Source: Alphaproteobacteria bacterium
GTDB taxonomy: Bacteria; Pseudomonadota; Alphaproteobacteria; Sphingomonadales; Sphingomonadaceae
Assembly (NCBI GenBank): GCA_028293005.1
Contig: JAQGLH010000191.1
Location: 1-9,452, forward strand
Length of the DNA stretch: 9,452 bases
Direction of reading: 5' to 3'
The notes beneath the pieces were generated by a model that saw only the letters and a list, made by a program, of their open reading frames with translations, was not told the origin of the DNA and did not search any database. Below are positions 1-6,150 of the stretch, piece by piece. A program made the position numbers and the translations under genes. Each line of letters starts with the position of its first letter. Positions within the stretch are counted from its first letter, which is position 1.

Positions 1-134
1 GTTCCAAGTTGTTGCACGATCGAGCAGCATCGCAGAAAAATGGATCGCGGGTGAATACGCGAGCCACCGGCTCCCCACGGCCTGGCAAACAGTGACGCAG
101 CCCTTGGCCAATCAACAGCACTGACACGCCGCCC

Positions 135-833
135 ATGATCCGCAAGCTTGGCCTTTGGATGCCGTTGGACAAGGATGATGAAGAGGCGATCCTGAGCCTT
201 CCGCACAGGATCAAGAAGCTCGCGCCCCATCAATACATCGTGAGAGATGGCGAGAAGCCAGTCTATTCCTGCCTCCTGCTGTCGGGATTTGCTTTCCGGC
301 ACAAGGTGGCTGGCGACGGCGGAAGGCAGATCATGTCCATCCATATGAAGGGCGATGTGGTCGACCTTCAGAACTCACTGCTCCGGAGGTCGGACCACAA
401 TGTGCAGGCGCTGACCAGCATCGAAGTGGCGTTCATCCCTATCGAAGCGGTTCAGAAAGTGGCGTTCGAGCGACCGACCGTCGGCAGGGCAATGTGGTAC
501 GAAACCCTGGTCGATGCATCGATCTTTCGGGAGTGGACGCTGAACGTCGGGCGCCGGGATTCCCTTACCCGCACGGCGCACCTGCTTTGCGAGTTCGCGT
601 TGAGATTGGAAACCGCAGGGTTGGGGGAGCAGTGCGCCTACGAATTACCGATGACGCAAGATCAGCTTGCCGACGCGCTGGGCCTGACGAATGTCCATGT
701 GAACAGGACCCTGAAGGCCCTCGACGCTCGAAATCTCATTGAAAGGACGCAACGCTCGGTCAAAATCCTCGACTGGAAACAGCTGGCGGCTCTCGGCGAT
801 TTCGACAGTAATTATCTCCATCTCGACGAATGA
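135..833 (+). CDS. Crp/Fnr family transcriptional regulator (first of two paralogs)
   Basis: A 232-residue cytoplasmic DNA-binding regulator. Residues about 20-120 form the cyclic-nucleotide-binding-like beta-roll, about 120-155 the dimerisation helix, and about 170-210 a Crp-type winged helix-turn-helix with MTQDQLADALGLT followed by the recognition helix NVHVNRTLKAL. Length is normal for the family. There is no N-terminal cysteine cluster as in FNR, and I do not see the arginine and serine/threonine pair that Crp uses to bind cAMP, so the signal is unknown. The recognition helix keeps the conserved Arg but has Val and Asn where FNR has Glu and Ser, so an FNR or Crp operator should not be assumed. 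The ATG is the only start after an in-frame stop at 93-95, although it has no clear Shine-Dalgarno sequence. It is paralogous to the regulator at 5331-6074. The methyltransferase follows after 18 bp and is probably co-transcribed. Confidence 0.9.
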   Translation: MIRKLGLWMPLDKDDEEAILSLPHRIKKLAPHQYIVRDGEKPVYSCLLLSGFAFRHKVAGDGGRQIMSIHMKGDVVDLQNSLLRRSDHNVQALTSIEVAFIPIEAVQKVAFERPTVGRAMWYETLVDASIFREWTLNVGRRDSLTRTAHLLCEFALRLETAGLGEQCAYELPMTQDQLADALGLTNVHVNRTLKALDARNLIERTQRSVKILDWKQLAALGDFDSNYLHLDE

Positions 834-851
834 GGGTGCATCGACGGTTCA

Positions 852-1625
852 ATGGCCGCGGTCTTCCCGTTGCGGACGGCGCAAGCCCAGGGTAGCGCTC
901 GTCCCATGTCCCAACCGCCATTCGTCCCGGAAGCTGGTCCCGCCGGTCTGTCGGGTCTCATCGCCCGGGAATCCCAAGCCACGCGGCAAAAGATTGAAGT
1001 CACGAACGCAGATTTGACCGAACTGCCCGCGGGTGCTTTCGCGAGGCTCGACGACGGCGACGATTTGGCCTTCTATGCTCCGGCGCGGCTGGTCACCCAC
1101 ATCGACGACAAGGCCATCGCGGCGCTGGCCGATTTCTACAACTCGGTGCTGCCGCACGGAGCGGTGGTGCTCGATCTGATGTCGAGCTGGGTCAGTCACC
1201 TGCCTGAGGATCTGCCGCTGGCCGAAGTCGTCGGGCATGGGATGAACGCCCGCGAGCTCGCCGCCAACCCGCGGCTCACCCGCTGGTTCGTCCAGGATCT
1301 CAATCGCGATCCGGTGTTGCCGCTCGTGGACGCGAGCTGCGATGCTGCTTTGTGCTGCGTCTCCGCCCAATATCTCCAGCAGCCGATCCTCGTCTTCCGC
1401 GAGGTGCGCCGCGTGCTGCGGCCCGGCGCGCCGTTCGTCGTCAGCTTCTCGAACCGCACTTTTCCGACCAAAGCGGTCGCGATCTGGCGATCGCTCGACC
1501 TCGACGGACGCGCGGCCCTGCTGCGTCTCTATTTCGAGCGCGCCGGCTTCTCCTCGGCCGCGGCGCACGTCCTGGCGGACGGCAGACAAAGCGACCCGTT
1601 GATCGCGGTCGTCGGACAGGCCTAG
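852..1625 (+). CDS. Class I SAM-dependent methyltransferase-like protein
   Basis: A 257-residue protein recognised as a Methyltransf_11-like Rossmann methyltransferase. The segment from about 105 (VVLDLMSSWVSHLP) takes the place of SAM motif I. VVGHGMN (127-132) looks like the second strand, VQDLN (147-151) and the stretch DASCDAALCCVSAQYL (160-175) the motif II/III region, and FREVRRVLRPGAPFVVSFSN (182-201) the typical motif before the last strands. Motif I lacks the canonical GxGxG, but this wording is characteristic of a known uncharacterised subfamily. Substrate unknown; presumably cytoplasmic. It begins 18 bp after the upstream regulator stop, suggesting an operon. The start is uncertain: ATG 852 and the in-frame ATG 906 (residue 19) both have only weak, badly spaced purine tracts, and homologous-looking sequence begins well inside, so 906 is a fair alternative. 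Confidence 0.82.
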   Translation: MAAVFPLRTAQAQGSARPMSQPPFVPEAGPAGLSGLIARESQATRQKIEVTNADLTELPAGAFARLDDGDDLAFYAPARLVTHIDDKAIAALADFYNSVLPHGAVVLDLMSSWVSHLPEDLPLAEVVGHGMNARELAANPRLTRWFVQDLNRDPVLPLVDASCDAALCCVSAQYLQQPILVFREVRRVLRPGAPFVVSFSNRTFPTKAVAIWRSLDLDGRAALLRLYFERAGFSSAAAHVLADGRQSDPLIAVVGQA

Positions 1626-1814
1626 TTTCGCCAGGGCGAGCAGCCTTGGCCTCACCGGCTGCGGCAGGCCCGGATCAGGAAATGCCCGATTTCGTTACAC
1701 GATGGTCATGGGCGTGGCAGTCGCTTCGACTCCCGCAGGGCCGGACCTTTCGCCGTCACGACGTTGAAAACGGGCGCCGGCCTGCTACTCCCCGTCATGC
1801 CGATGTGTCGAAAC

Positions 1815-1820
1815 GGAGGA
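1815..1820 (+). promoter_or_regulatory. Ribosome binding site of the cupin gene
   Basis: GGAGGA lies four bases before the GTG at 1825. It is the best Shine-Dalgarno match I noticed in the window and fixes the GTG as the start. The nearby ATG at 1820 opens only ATG-TTG-TGA. Confidence 0.75.
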
Positions 1821-1824
1821 TGTT

Positions 1825-2307
1825 GTGAGCGAGCAGCCAAAGCAAGCCCTTGTCGCTGTGGAGGCGACCGCCGTGCCGCTTCGCGCAAAGCCTCCGGTGC
1901 ACCCCGAGCCGTTCGCGTCGCCGCTGTTGAAACGGCAGAAGCGAGCGCTTGGAGACTTTTTTGGGCTGTCGAACTTCGGAGTGAACCTGACCTGCCTTCC
2001 GCCGGGCGGAGAGGCCTCCCTGCTGCACAGGCACAGCAAGCAGGATGAGTTCGTCTACGTCTTGGAAGGCACACCCACGCTCGTGACGGACCAGGGGGAA
2101 GCGATCCTGGCGCCCGGCATGTGCGCGGGCTTTGCGGCCGGCGGCTCGGCTCATCAGATCGTCAACCGAAGCGAAGCCGACGCCGTTTACCTCGAAGTGG
2201 GCGATCGCACCGCCGGGGATGAAGGCGTCTTCCCGCGGGATGATCTGATGGCGGTGCTGGTCGAAGGCAAGTGGGTGTTCGCGCGCAAGGACGGGCGGCC
2301 CTACTGA
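1825..2307 (+). CDS. Cupin-domain protein
   Basis: A 160-residue single-domain cupin with a small N-terminal extension. Motif 1 is intact: H68-R-H70, then E75 after four residues and G82 after six more, matching HxH(x4)E(x6)G. Motif 2 is AGGSAHQIVN (105-114): the usual Pro is Ala, but the metal-ligand His110 and the Asn are kept, so a 3-His/1-Glu metal site is likely. The C-terminal tail VFARKDGRPY is typical of a family of small soluble cupins with no settled function; they may act on or bind small metabolites or sugars. No signal peptide or membrane segment is seen. About 200 bp separate it from the methyltransferase gene, so it probably has its own promoter, though none could be called. 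The three tandem 19-bp repeats and the DUF1772 gene follow on the same strand. Confidence 0.88.
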   Translation: MSEQPKQALVAVEATAVPLRAKPPVHPEPFASPLLKRQKRALGDFFGLSNFGVNLTCLPPGGEASLLHRHSKQDEFVYVLEGTPTLVTDQGEAILAPGMCAGFAAGGSAHQIVNRSEADAVYLEVGDRTAGDEGVFPRDDLMAVLVEGKWVFARKDGRPY

Positions 2308-2350
2308 CCGCTATGGCGCAAACGCTCAAAACGACGCCGGAAACGACGTT

Positions 2351-2407
2351 GCCGATCGTAGAGCACGGGGCCGATCGTAAAGCACGGGGCCGATCGTAAA
2401 GCACGGG
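2351..2407. repeat. Three tandem copies of a 19-bp repeat
   Basis: The unit gccgatcgtaaagcacggg occurs three times head to tail at 2351-2369, 2370-2388 and 2389-2407. Copies 2 and 3 are identical; copy 1 differs by one base (g for a at position 11). Each unit carries the palindrome cgatcg. The array lies between the cupin stop and the DUF1772 start, ending 25 bp before the ATG. The unit length is not a multiple of three and the array is outside genes, so it is a small minisatellite or a clustered binding site; the sequence alone does not decide. Confidence 0.9.
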
Positions 2408-2432
2408 CCTAGTCAGTCTTGGGAGAACCGGC

Positions 2433-2876
2433 ATGCTCATTGGCATCGGCGCACTGGTCCTCGCGACGCTGTTCGCGGGCGCAGCTTTGTACATCAGCTT
2501 CGTCGAGCATCCCGCGCGGCTGGCCCTCGGCGACGCGCCGGCGCTGGCGCAATGGCGGACGAGCTATAAGCGAGCGCTGCCGATCCAGGCAGCATTGGCG
2601 GTGATCGGCGGCGTCGCCGGTCTCGCGGCGTGGCATTCGCTCGGCGGATGGGAGTGGCTGGCGGGCGCAATCGCGCTGCTTGCCAACTGGCCCGTCACGC
2701 TGCTTGCCATCATGCCGACCAACAGGCGCCTGTTCGAGATTGCCGCAGATGAGGCCACAGGTGCCGGCGCAGAGGGCAGGGCGCTGCTGCGGCGCTGGGG
2801 CCGATTGCATCATATCCGAAGCGCGCTTGGGGCGCTGTCGGTGCTGCTGTTCTGGTGCGGCCTCGCGACGCTTTGA
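2433..2876 (+). CDS. DUF1772 family membrane protein
   Basis: A 147-residue integral membrane protein with four predicted hydrophobic helices at about 3-22, 52-68, 73-93 and 127-146. Family-like features are an N-terminal helix ending in YISFVEHPARL, the motif NWPVTLLAIMPTNRRL (85-100) after helix 3, and a charged WGRLHHIRS segment (122-130) leading into helix 4. DUF1772 includes anthrone-oxygenase-like proteins of fungi, but bacterial members are mostly uncharacterised, so no reaction is claimed. A gggaga tract at 2421-2426 fits the ATG start. The upstream gap contains the 19-bp repeat array. It may be co-transcribed with the cupin gene, but the 125-bp gap makes this uncertain. A long antisense frame covers the gene and is judged a shadow. 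Confidence 0.85.
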   Translation: MLIGIGALVLATLFAGAALYISFVEHPARLALGDAPALAQWRTSYKRALPIQAALAVIGGVAGLAAWHSLGGWEWLAGAIALLANWPVTLLAIMPTNRRLFEIAADEATGAGAEGRALLRRWGRLHHIRSALGALSVLLFWCGLATL

Positions 2877-3003
2877 CTGCCCGATCGCGTGAGCGATGAC
2901 GGCGCGGCCAACGTCGGCGATCGTCCGAAATGGGCAGGCTGGCGGACCTGGAAGACATCCGACCATTCTCGATCAACATAGGTCAAAGATGCCCGACGGA
3001 TAC

Positions 3004-3033
3004 GGAGATAGGATGGCTCTTTGGCACGAGTGA
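3004..3033 (+). other. Shine-Dalgarno plus seven-codon frame ending in TGA, in frame with the kinase
   Basis: GGAG at 3004-3007 stands five bases before an ATG at 3013, which reads MALWHE and then TGA (3031-3033). The frame is that of the kinase starting at 3085. The sequence between the stop and that ATG reads RRTAAVLQPPFLRFGG and then LM, and looks like the usual beginning of this kinase family. It may be the original kinase start broken by a nonsense change, a leader peptide coupled to the kinase, or chance. Confidence 0.4.
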
Positions 3034-3084
3034 CGGAGAACCGCCGCGGTCCTTCAACCGCCCTTTCTGAGATTCGGCGGCCTG

Positions 3085-4632
3085 ATGGCCGACGTGATCG
3101 CGGCCCACGATTGGTCCACGACTAAGCTTGGGCCACTCGATTCATGGCCGCAATCGCTGCGCACCAGCGTCGGCATGATGATCAACAACCATGAGCCGAA
3201 ATTCCTGCTCTGGGGACGCGATTATCTGACGATCCACAACGACGCCTATCTCCCGTTCGTCAAAACCGGGCTGCGCCATGGAATCGGCGAGAGCTATCCC
3301 GAGGTCAGCCCGCACCTCTGGCCGACAATCGCGCCGCTGCTCGAAGAAGCGATGGAGGGCCGCGGCACGTCGATCGAGAACTTGCCGGTGCGGCGCATTC
3401 ATGCCGGCAGCGAGGAAACCGCCTACTTCATCTTCTCGTCGAGCCCGGCCTTCGACGAGAATGACAAAGTGGCCGGCGTGAAGGCCGTCCTGCTGGAGAT
3501 CACGCCGACGGTGCTCGACAACCGGTCGATCGAGCGTGAACGCGACAGGCTGCGCGAGCTCCTCGAGCAGGCTCCGGGTTTCGTCGGCATGAGCCGCGGG
3601 CCAGAACACCGCATCGAGTTCGTCAATGCGGCGTTCCGGGAGCTGCTCGGGAGTCGGGATTTCGTTGGCAGGCCCAGCGCCGAGGCGATACCCGAACTCG
3701 AGCGCGAGGGATTGTTGACCCTCCTCGATGAAGTCTATGCGACCGGCATCGCCTATATCGCCCGCGGCAGGCGGGTGCTTCTTCAGCGCCGAGCCAATGC
3801 TGATCCGGAAGAGCGGCTGGTGGACTTCATCTACCAGCCGGTGCGCGACTCCCAGGGCCAGGTGCAGGGCATCTTCCTGCAGGGCAATGACGTCACCGAG
3901 CAGATCAGGGCGCAGGAACAGGTTCAGCTCCTGCAGAACAATCTCATCCACTTGTCGCGCGTCAGCGCAATGGGAACCATGGCATCGGCTTTGGCGCACG
4001 AGTTGAACCAGCCGCTTGCCGCGGCAGCCGCTTTCGTCGCGGGAGCCGGCAAATTGCTCGACCGGCGCGACGATCAAAGCAAAGAGCTTGTGCGGACCGG
4101 GCTGAGCCGCGCCGAAGAAAGCATCATCCGCGCGGGAAACGTCATCCGCCGCATGCGCGCGATGATTGGCAGGAAGGAAGTCACCACCCAGCGCAGCGAC
4201 GTCTCCGATCTGATCCACGAGATTTCCGCCCTAGCGCTGCTGGGCGCGCACGAGACAGGCATCAGCGTCGAATATGATCTCGAACCCGGTCTCGCGATCG
4301 ACGTCGATCGGACTCAAATCCAGCAGGTCATCCTCAACCTGGTCAGAAACGCGCTCGAAGCGATCGCGGAAGCGCCGGTGCGTATCGTCGCGATCTCGGC
4401 ACGACGCACCGGCTCGATGGTCGAGGTTCGGATCAGCGACACCGGGGCCGGGATTGCGCCGGAACTGCGCACGACATTGTTCGACGCGTTCGTGTCTTCG
4501 AAGCAGGGCGGGATGGGCGTCGGCCTCTCGATCAGCCGGACGATCATCGAAGCGCACGACGGCAAGCTGGGGGTGGACAGCAGGCCCGGGAGCGGGGCGA
4601 GTTTCTGGTTCACTTTGCCCGCGGCAGAATGA
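3085..4632 (+). CDS. PAS-domain sensor histidine kinase, FixL-like transmitter (orphan)
   Basis: A 515-residue soluble histidine kinase without membrane helices. Residues about 1-140 are a PAS-like sensor opening with AHDWSTTKLGPLDSWPQSLRT. A second PAS_4-type domain spans about 152-272. Then come the dimerisation/H-box with ALAHELNQP (phospho-acceptor His305), the N-box (N418-N422 region), the G1 box SDTGAGIAP (451-459) and the G2 box GGMGVGLSISRTIIEAH (475-491). The HELNQP box and MGVGLSISRTI wording place the transmitter with FixL-type kinases. The PAS domains do not show the FixL haem-pocket motif, so oxygen sensing is not supported. No response regulator gene is adjacent, so the partner is unknown. 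The ATG at 3085 has no good ribosome binding site, and family-like residues continue upstream of it as far as an in-frame TGA at 3031, so the true start is in doubt. Confidence 0.9.
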   Translation: MADVIAAHDWSTTKLGPLDSWPQSLRTSVGMMINNHEPKFLLWGRDYLTIHNDAYLPFVKTGLRHGIGESYPEVSPHLWPTIAPLLEEAMEGRGTSIENLPVRRIHAGSEETAYFIFSSSPAFDENDKVAGVKAVLLEITPTVLDNRSIERERDRLRELLEQAPGFVGMSRGPEHRIEFVNAAFRELLGSRDFVGRPSAEAIPELEREGLLTLLDEVYATGIAYIARGRRVLLQRRANADPEERLVDFIYQPVRDSQGQVQGIFLQGNDVTEQIRAQEQVQLLQNNLIHLSRVSAMGTMASALAHELNQPLAAAAAFVAGAGKLLDRRDDQSKELVRTGLSRAEESIIRAGNVIRRMRAMIGRKEVTTQRSDVSDLIHEISALALLGAHETGISVEYDLEPGLAIDVDRTQIQQVILNLVRNALEAIAEAPVRIVAISARRTGSMVEVRISDTGAGIAPELRTTLFDAFVSSKQGGMGVGLSISRTIIEAHDGKLGVDSRPGSGASFWFTLPAAE

Positions 4633-4660
4633 AGCGTCGATGTCGGTGACCGAGCTTTTG

Positions 4661-4682
4661 GCGAGGCACGCGACCGCCTCGC
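4661..4682. terminator. Possible hairpin between convergent genes
   Basis: GCGAGGC and GCCTCGC form a perfect 7-bp stem around an 8-base loop, 28 bp after the kinase stop, between the convergent kinase and DUF6894 genes. There is no T-tract on either side, so a role as intrinsic terminator is weakly supported. Confidence 0.25.
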
Positions 4683-4834
4683 GGAACCTTGGGATAGACT
4701 CTGTTCGGTCACCGTCGAGAGAGGTACCTGCGCGCTATCTCTTCAACCTGCGTGAAGCCGGCGGCCCATCCGCTTTGCGAGGCGGTCCACGTGACGGCCA
4801 GACAGGACCCGGCTCAACCCAAGCGTGAGCGAGT

Positions 4835-5086
4835 TCAGCCCACCGTCGGCGGGATAATCGCAACGGCATCGGCAAATTCGAGCGTGTGGATCACGCTTTG
4901 CGCTTCGTCTTCGACGTCGATGCGCTGGTCCAGCCTGATCTGTCCGGTCTGGGCGTCGGCGCTGATGATCGATCGCGCCTCGATCATCGCCGCTTGCGCG
5001 ATCGAGGAAGGGCTCTCGAGCTGCCTTCCTTCTTCATCAATCAGGATGTCGACGCCATCGCGCAGGTGAAAGAAATAGAGTGGCAT
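4835..5086 (-). CDS. DUF6894 family small protein
   Basis: An 83-residue protein recognised from its start MPLYFFHLRDGVDILIDEEG, the hallmark of the DUF6894 family of small soluble proteins common in sphingomonads and rhizobia. The middle part is a helix with alanines and acidic residues (about 27-43), followed by the conserved RIDVEDEA segment (55-62) and a short strand ending in FADAV. Function is unknown. The length is typical. A gagag tract lies about eight bases before the ATG. It converges with the kinase gene and diverges from the second Crp/Fnr gene, sharing the AT-rich intergenic region 5087-5330. A plausible sigma-70-type promoter for it lies at 5196-5225, giving a leader of roughly 100 bases. 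Confidence 0.85.
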   Translation of the reverse strand: MPLYFFHLRDGVDILIDEEGRQLESPSSIAQAAMIEARSIISADAQTGQIRLDQRIDVEDEAQSVIHTLEFADAVAIIPPTVG

Positions 5087-5195
5087 GTCGGCTCTCGCGT
5101 CTGGGGGGGAGCGCTGGGTCTCTCAGTCGCCGAGGCCCTCGGCCAGCTCGACGATCGGTCGACGATAGCAGATAAAAGCTGCTAAATCTATGTTT

Positions 5196-5225
5196 ATGAT
5201 AAGATTAATAACATTTGATAGTCAA
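5196..5225 (-). promoter_or_regulatory. Putative sigma-70-type promoter of the DUF6894 gene
   Basis: On the minus strand TTGACT (5225-5220) and TATCAT (5201-5196) are separated by 18 bases, each matching the consensus hexamers in five of six positions. They sit in the most AT-rich stretch of the window, about 110 bases upstream of the DUF6894 ATG. The -35 element is one half of the palindrome TTGATAGTCAA (5215-5225). Assigned by eye only. Confidence 0.45.
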
Positions 5226-5298
5226 CGAAAGACCGAACGTGTTATGGTGATATCATTGCCAAGCGGCTAACCGGCATTTGGCGACTGAGAGAGACTTG

Positions 5299-5327
5299 GT
5301 GCTCCCGCCCTTTGTAAGCGGGAGCAC
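5299..5327 (+). promoter_or_regulatory. Perfect hairpin covering the ribosome binding site of the second Crp/Fnr gene
   Basis: GTGCTCCCGC (5299-5308) and GCGGGAGCAC (5318-5327) are exact inverted repeats around a 9-base loop. The right arm contains GGGAG (5320-5324), the only good Shine-Dalgarno match before the GTG at 5331, seven bases in front of it. The stem ends three bases before the start codon. No T-tract follows, so it is not a standard terminator. In the mRNA it would hide the ribosome binding site, suggesting translational control. Confidence 0.65.
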
Positions 5328-5330
5328 ATC

Positions 5331-6074
5331 GTGAAACGTCCTGAACATCCTCTGGAGCTTCTCGCCCGCAATCTCGAATTGCGCGCGCACATGCCGAAAA
5401 AGGATCGTGAGGCGGTACTCGATCTTCCTTACACCTTGCGCACGCTCGAGCCCTCCACTTACACGATCCGCGAGGCGGATCCGCCCGAATTCTGCACCAT
5501 CCTGGTCTCTGGCTTCGCCTATCGCCAGAAGCTCACGGGCGACGGCGCGAGACAGATCGTGGGCCTGCACATACCGGGCGACGCGCTCGACTTTCAGAAT
5601 CTGTTCCTCGATGTTTCCGATCACAGCATCCAGATGCTCACGCGCGGTGAGGTCGCTTTCGTGTCGCGCACCGCCATGCAGGAGATCGCCCGCAGCCGCT
5701 CCGCGGTGGGCCATGCCATCCTGGTCAAGATCCTCGTTGAATCATCGATTTTCCGCGAATGGGTGCTCAACGTCGGACGGCGCAATTCGCGCACCCGGCT
5801 GGCACATGTTCTTTGCGAGCTCGGCGTCCGGCTGGAGGCCGAAGGACTGGCCGAGGCCTACGGCTACGAATTGCCGATGACCCAGGAGCAGCTTGCCGAT
5901 GCGCTCGGCCTCACGCCGGTGCACGTCAACCGGACGTTGAAGACGCTCGAGGCGGAAGGGCTCATCCAGCGCACCAAGCGCAACATCAGCTTTCCCGACT
6001 GGAACCGACTGCGTGCGATCGGCGATTTCAACCAGCGCTACCTCCACCTGGAGCCGCAACGATCGGGCAAATAG
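5331..6074 (+). CDS. Crp/Fnr family transcriptional regulator (second paralog)
   Basis: A 247-residue regulator paralogous to the one at 135-833; from residue 60 on the two align without gaps and roughly half of the positions are identical. The beta-roll lies at about 32-130, the dimerisation helix with ESSIFREWVLNVGRR at 137-151, and the helix-turn-helix at 182-207 (MTQEQLADALGLT, then PVHVNRTLKTL). It lacks the FNR cysteine cluster and an evident cAMP-binding motif; its signal is unknown. The GTG at 5331 is chosen because GGGAG precedes it by six bases; ATG 5391 (residue 21) is an alternative that would escape the hairpin. The gene diverges from DUF6894 and converges with miaA. The 247 residues are slightly longer than the first paralog because of an extended N-terminus and a short basic C-terminal tail. 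Confidence 0.9.
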   Translation: MKRPEHPLELLARNLELRAHMPKKDREAVLDLPYTLRTLEPSTYTIREADPPEFCTILVSGFAYRQKLTGDGARQIVGLHIPGDALDFQNLFLDVSDHSIQMLTRGEVAFVSRTAMQEIARSRSAVGHAILVKILVESSIFREWVLNVGRRNSRTRLAHVLCELGVRLEAEGLAEAYGYELPMTQEQLADALGLTPVHVNRTLKTLEAEGLIQRTKRNISFPDWNRLRAIGDFNQRYLHLEPQRSGK

Positions 6075-6116
6075 CGCGCTCGCCGCGTACGCTGCCGAGC
6101 CCACGATTGCGCCTAA

Positions 6117-6150
6117 CTAGATCGGCGTGATGGGCTAGATCGGCGTGATG
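6117..6150. repeat. 16-bp direct duplication at the miaA 3' end
   Basis: CTAGATCGGCGTGATG occurs at 6117-6132 and again at 6135-6150, a period of 18. On the minus strand the second copy is the end of miaA with its TAG, and the first copy lies just downstream in the same frame. The mRNA therefore reads ITPI, stop, PITPI, stop. Confidence 0.85.

Noticed and set aside
2..124. Open frame of 40 codons at the left edge, which could be the tail of an upstream gene.
   Set aside because: The peptide is not recognised, its third-position GC is lower than that of neighbouring genes, and 40 open codons at this GC content are not evidence of coding.
849..1655. Long antisense frame (268 codons) over the methyltransferase gene.
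   Set aside because: Rich in Arg, Gln and Asp as expected for a shadow of a GC-rich gene; the plus strand holds the recognisable protein.
2409..2966. Antisense frame of 185 codons over DUF1772.
   Set aside because: The plus-strand frame has four helices and family motifs; the antisense product is low-complexity and unrecognised.
4683..4705. GGAAC followed by TGTT, resembling an EcfG general-stress promoter.
   Set aside because: The spacing is 14 rather than the expected 16-17 and the -10 part is imperfect; no gene follows at a sensible distance.
4672..4787. 11-bp inverted repeat GACCGCCTCGC (4672-4682 and 4777-4787).
   Set aside because: GC-rich arms 94 bases apart with no target duplication or gene between them; likely chance.
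4640..4828. A 62-codon frame just after the kinase stop.
   Set aside because: No recognisable domain, no clear ribosome binding site, and codon use becomes irregular after the first third; probably chance.
5215..5225. TTGATAGTCAA as an FNR-type box.
   Set aside because: An FNR site needs TTGA and TCAA separated by six bases; here the gap is three. Kept only as a palindrome.
5299..5327. The hairpin before the second regulator as an intrinsic terminator.
   Set aside because: No T-tract follows on either strand, no gene ends just upstream, and the arm contains the ribosome binding site.
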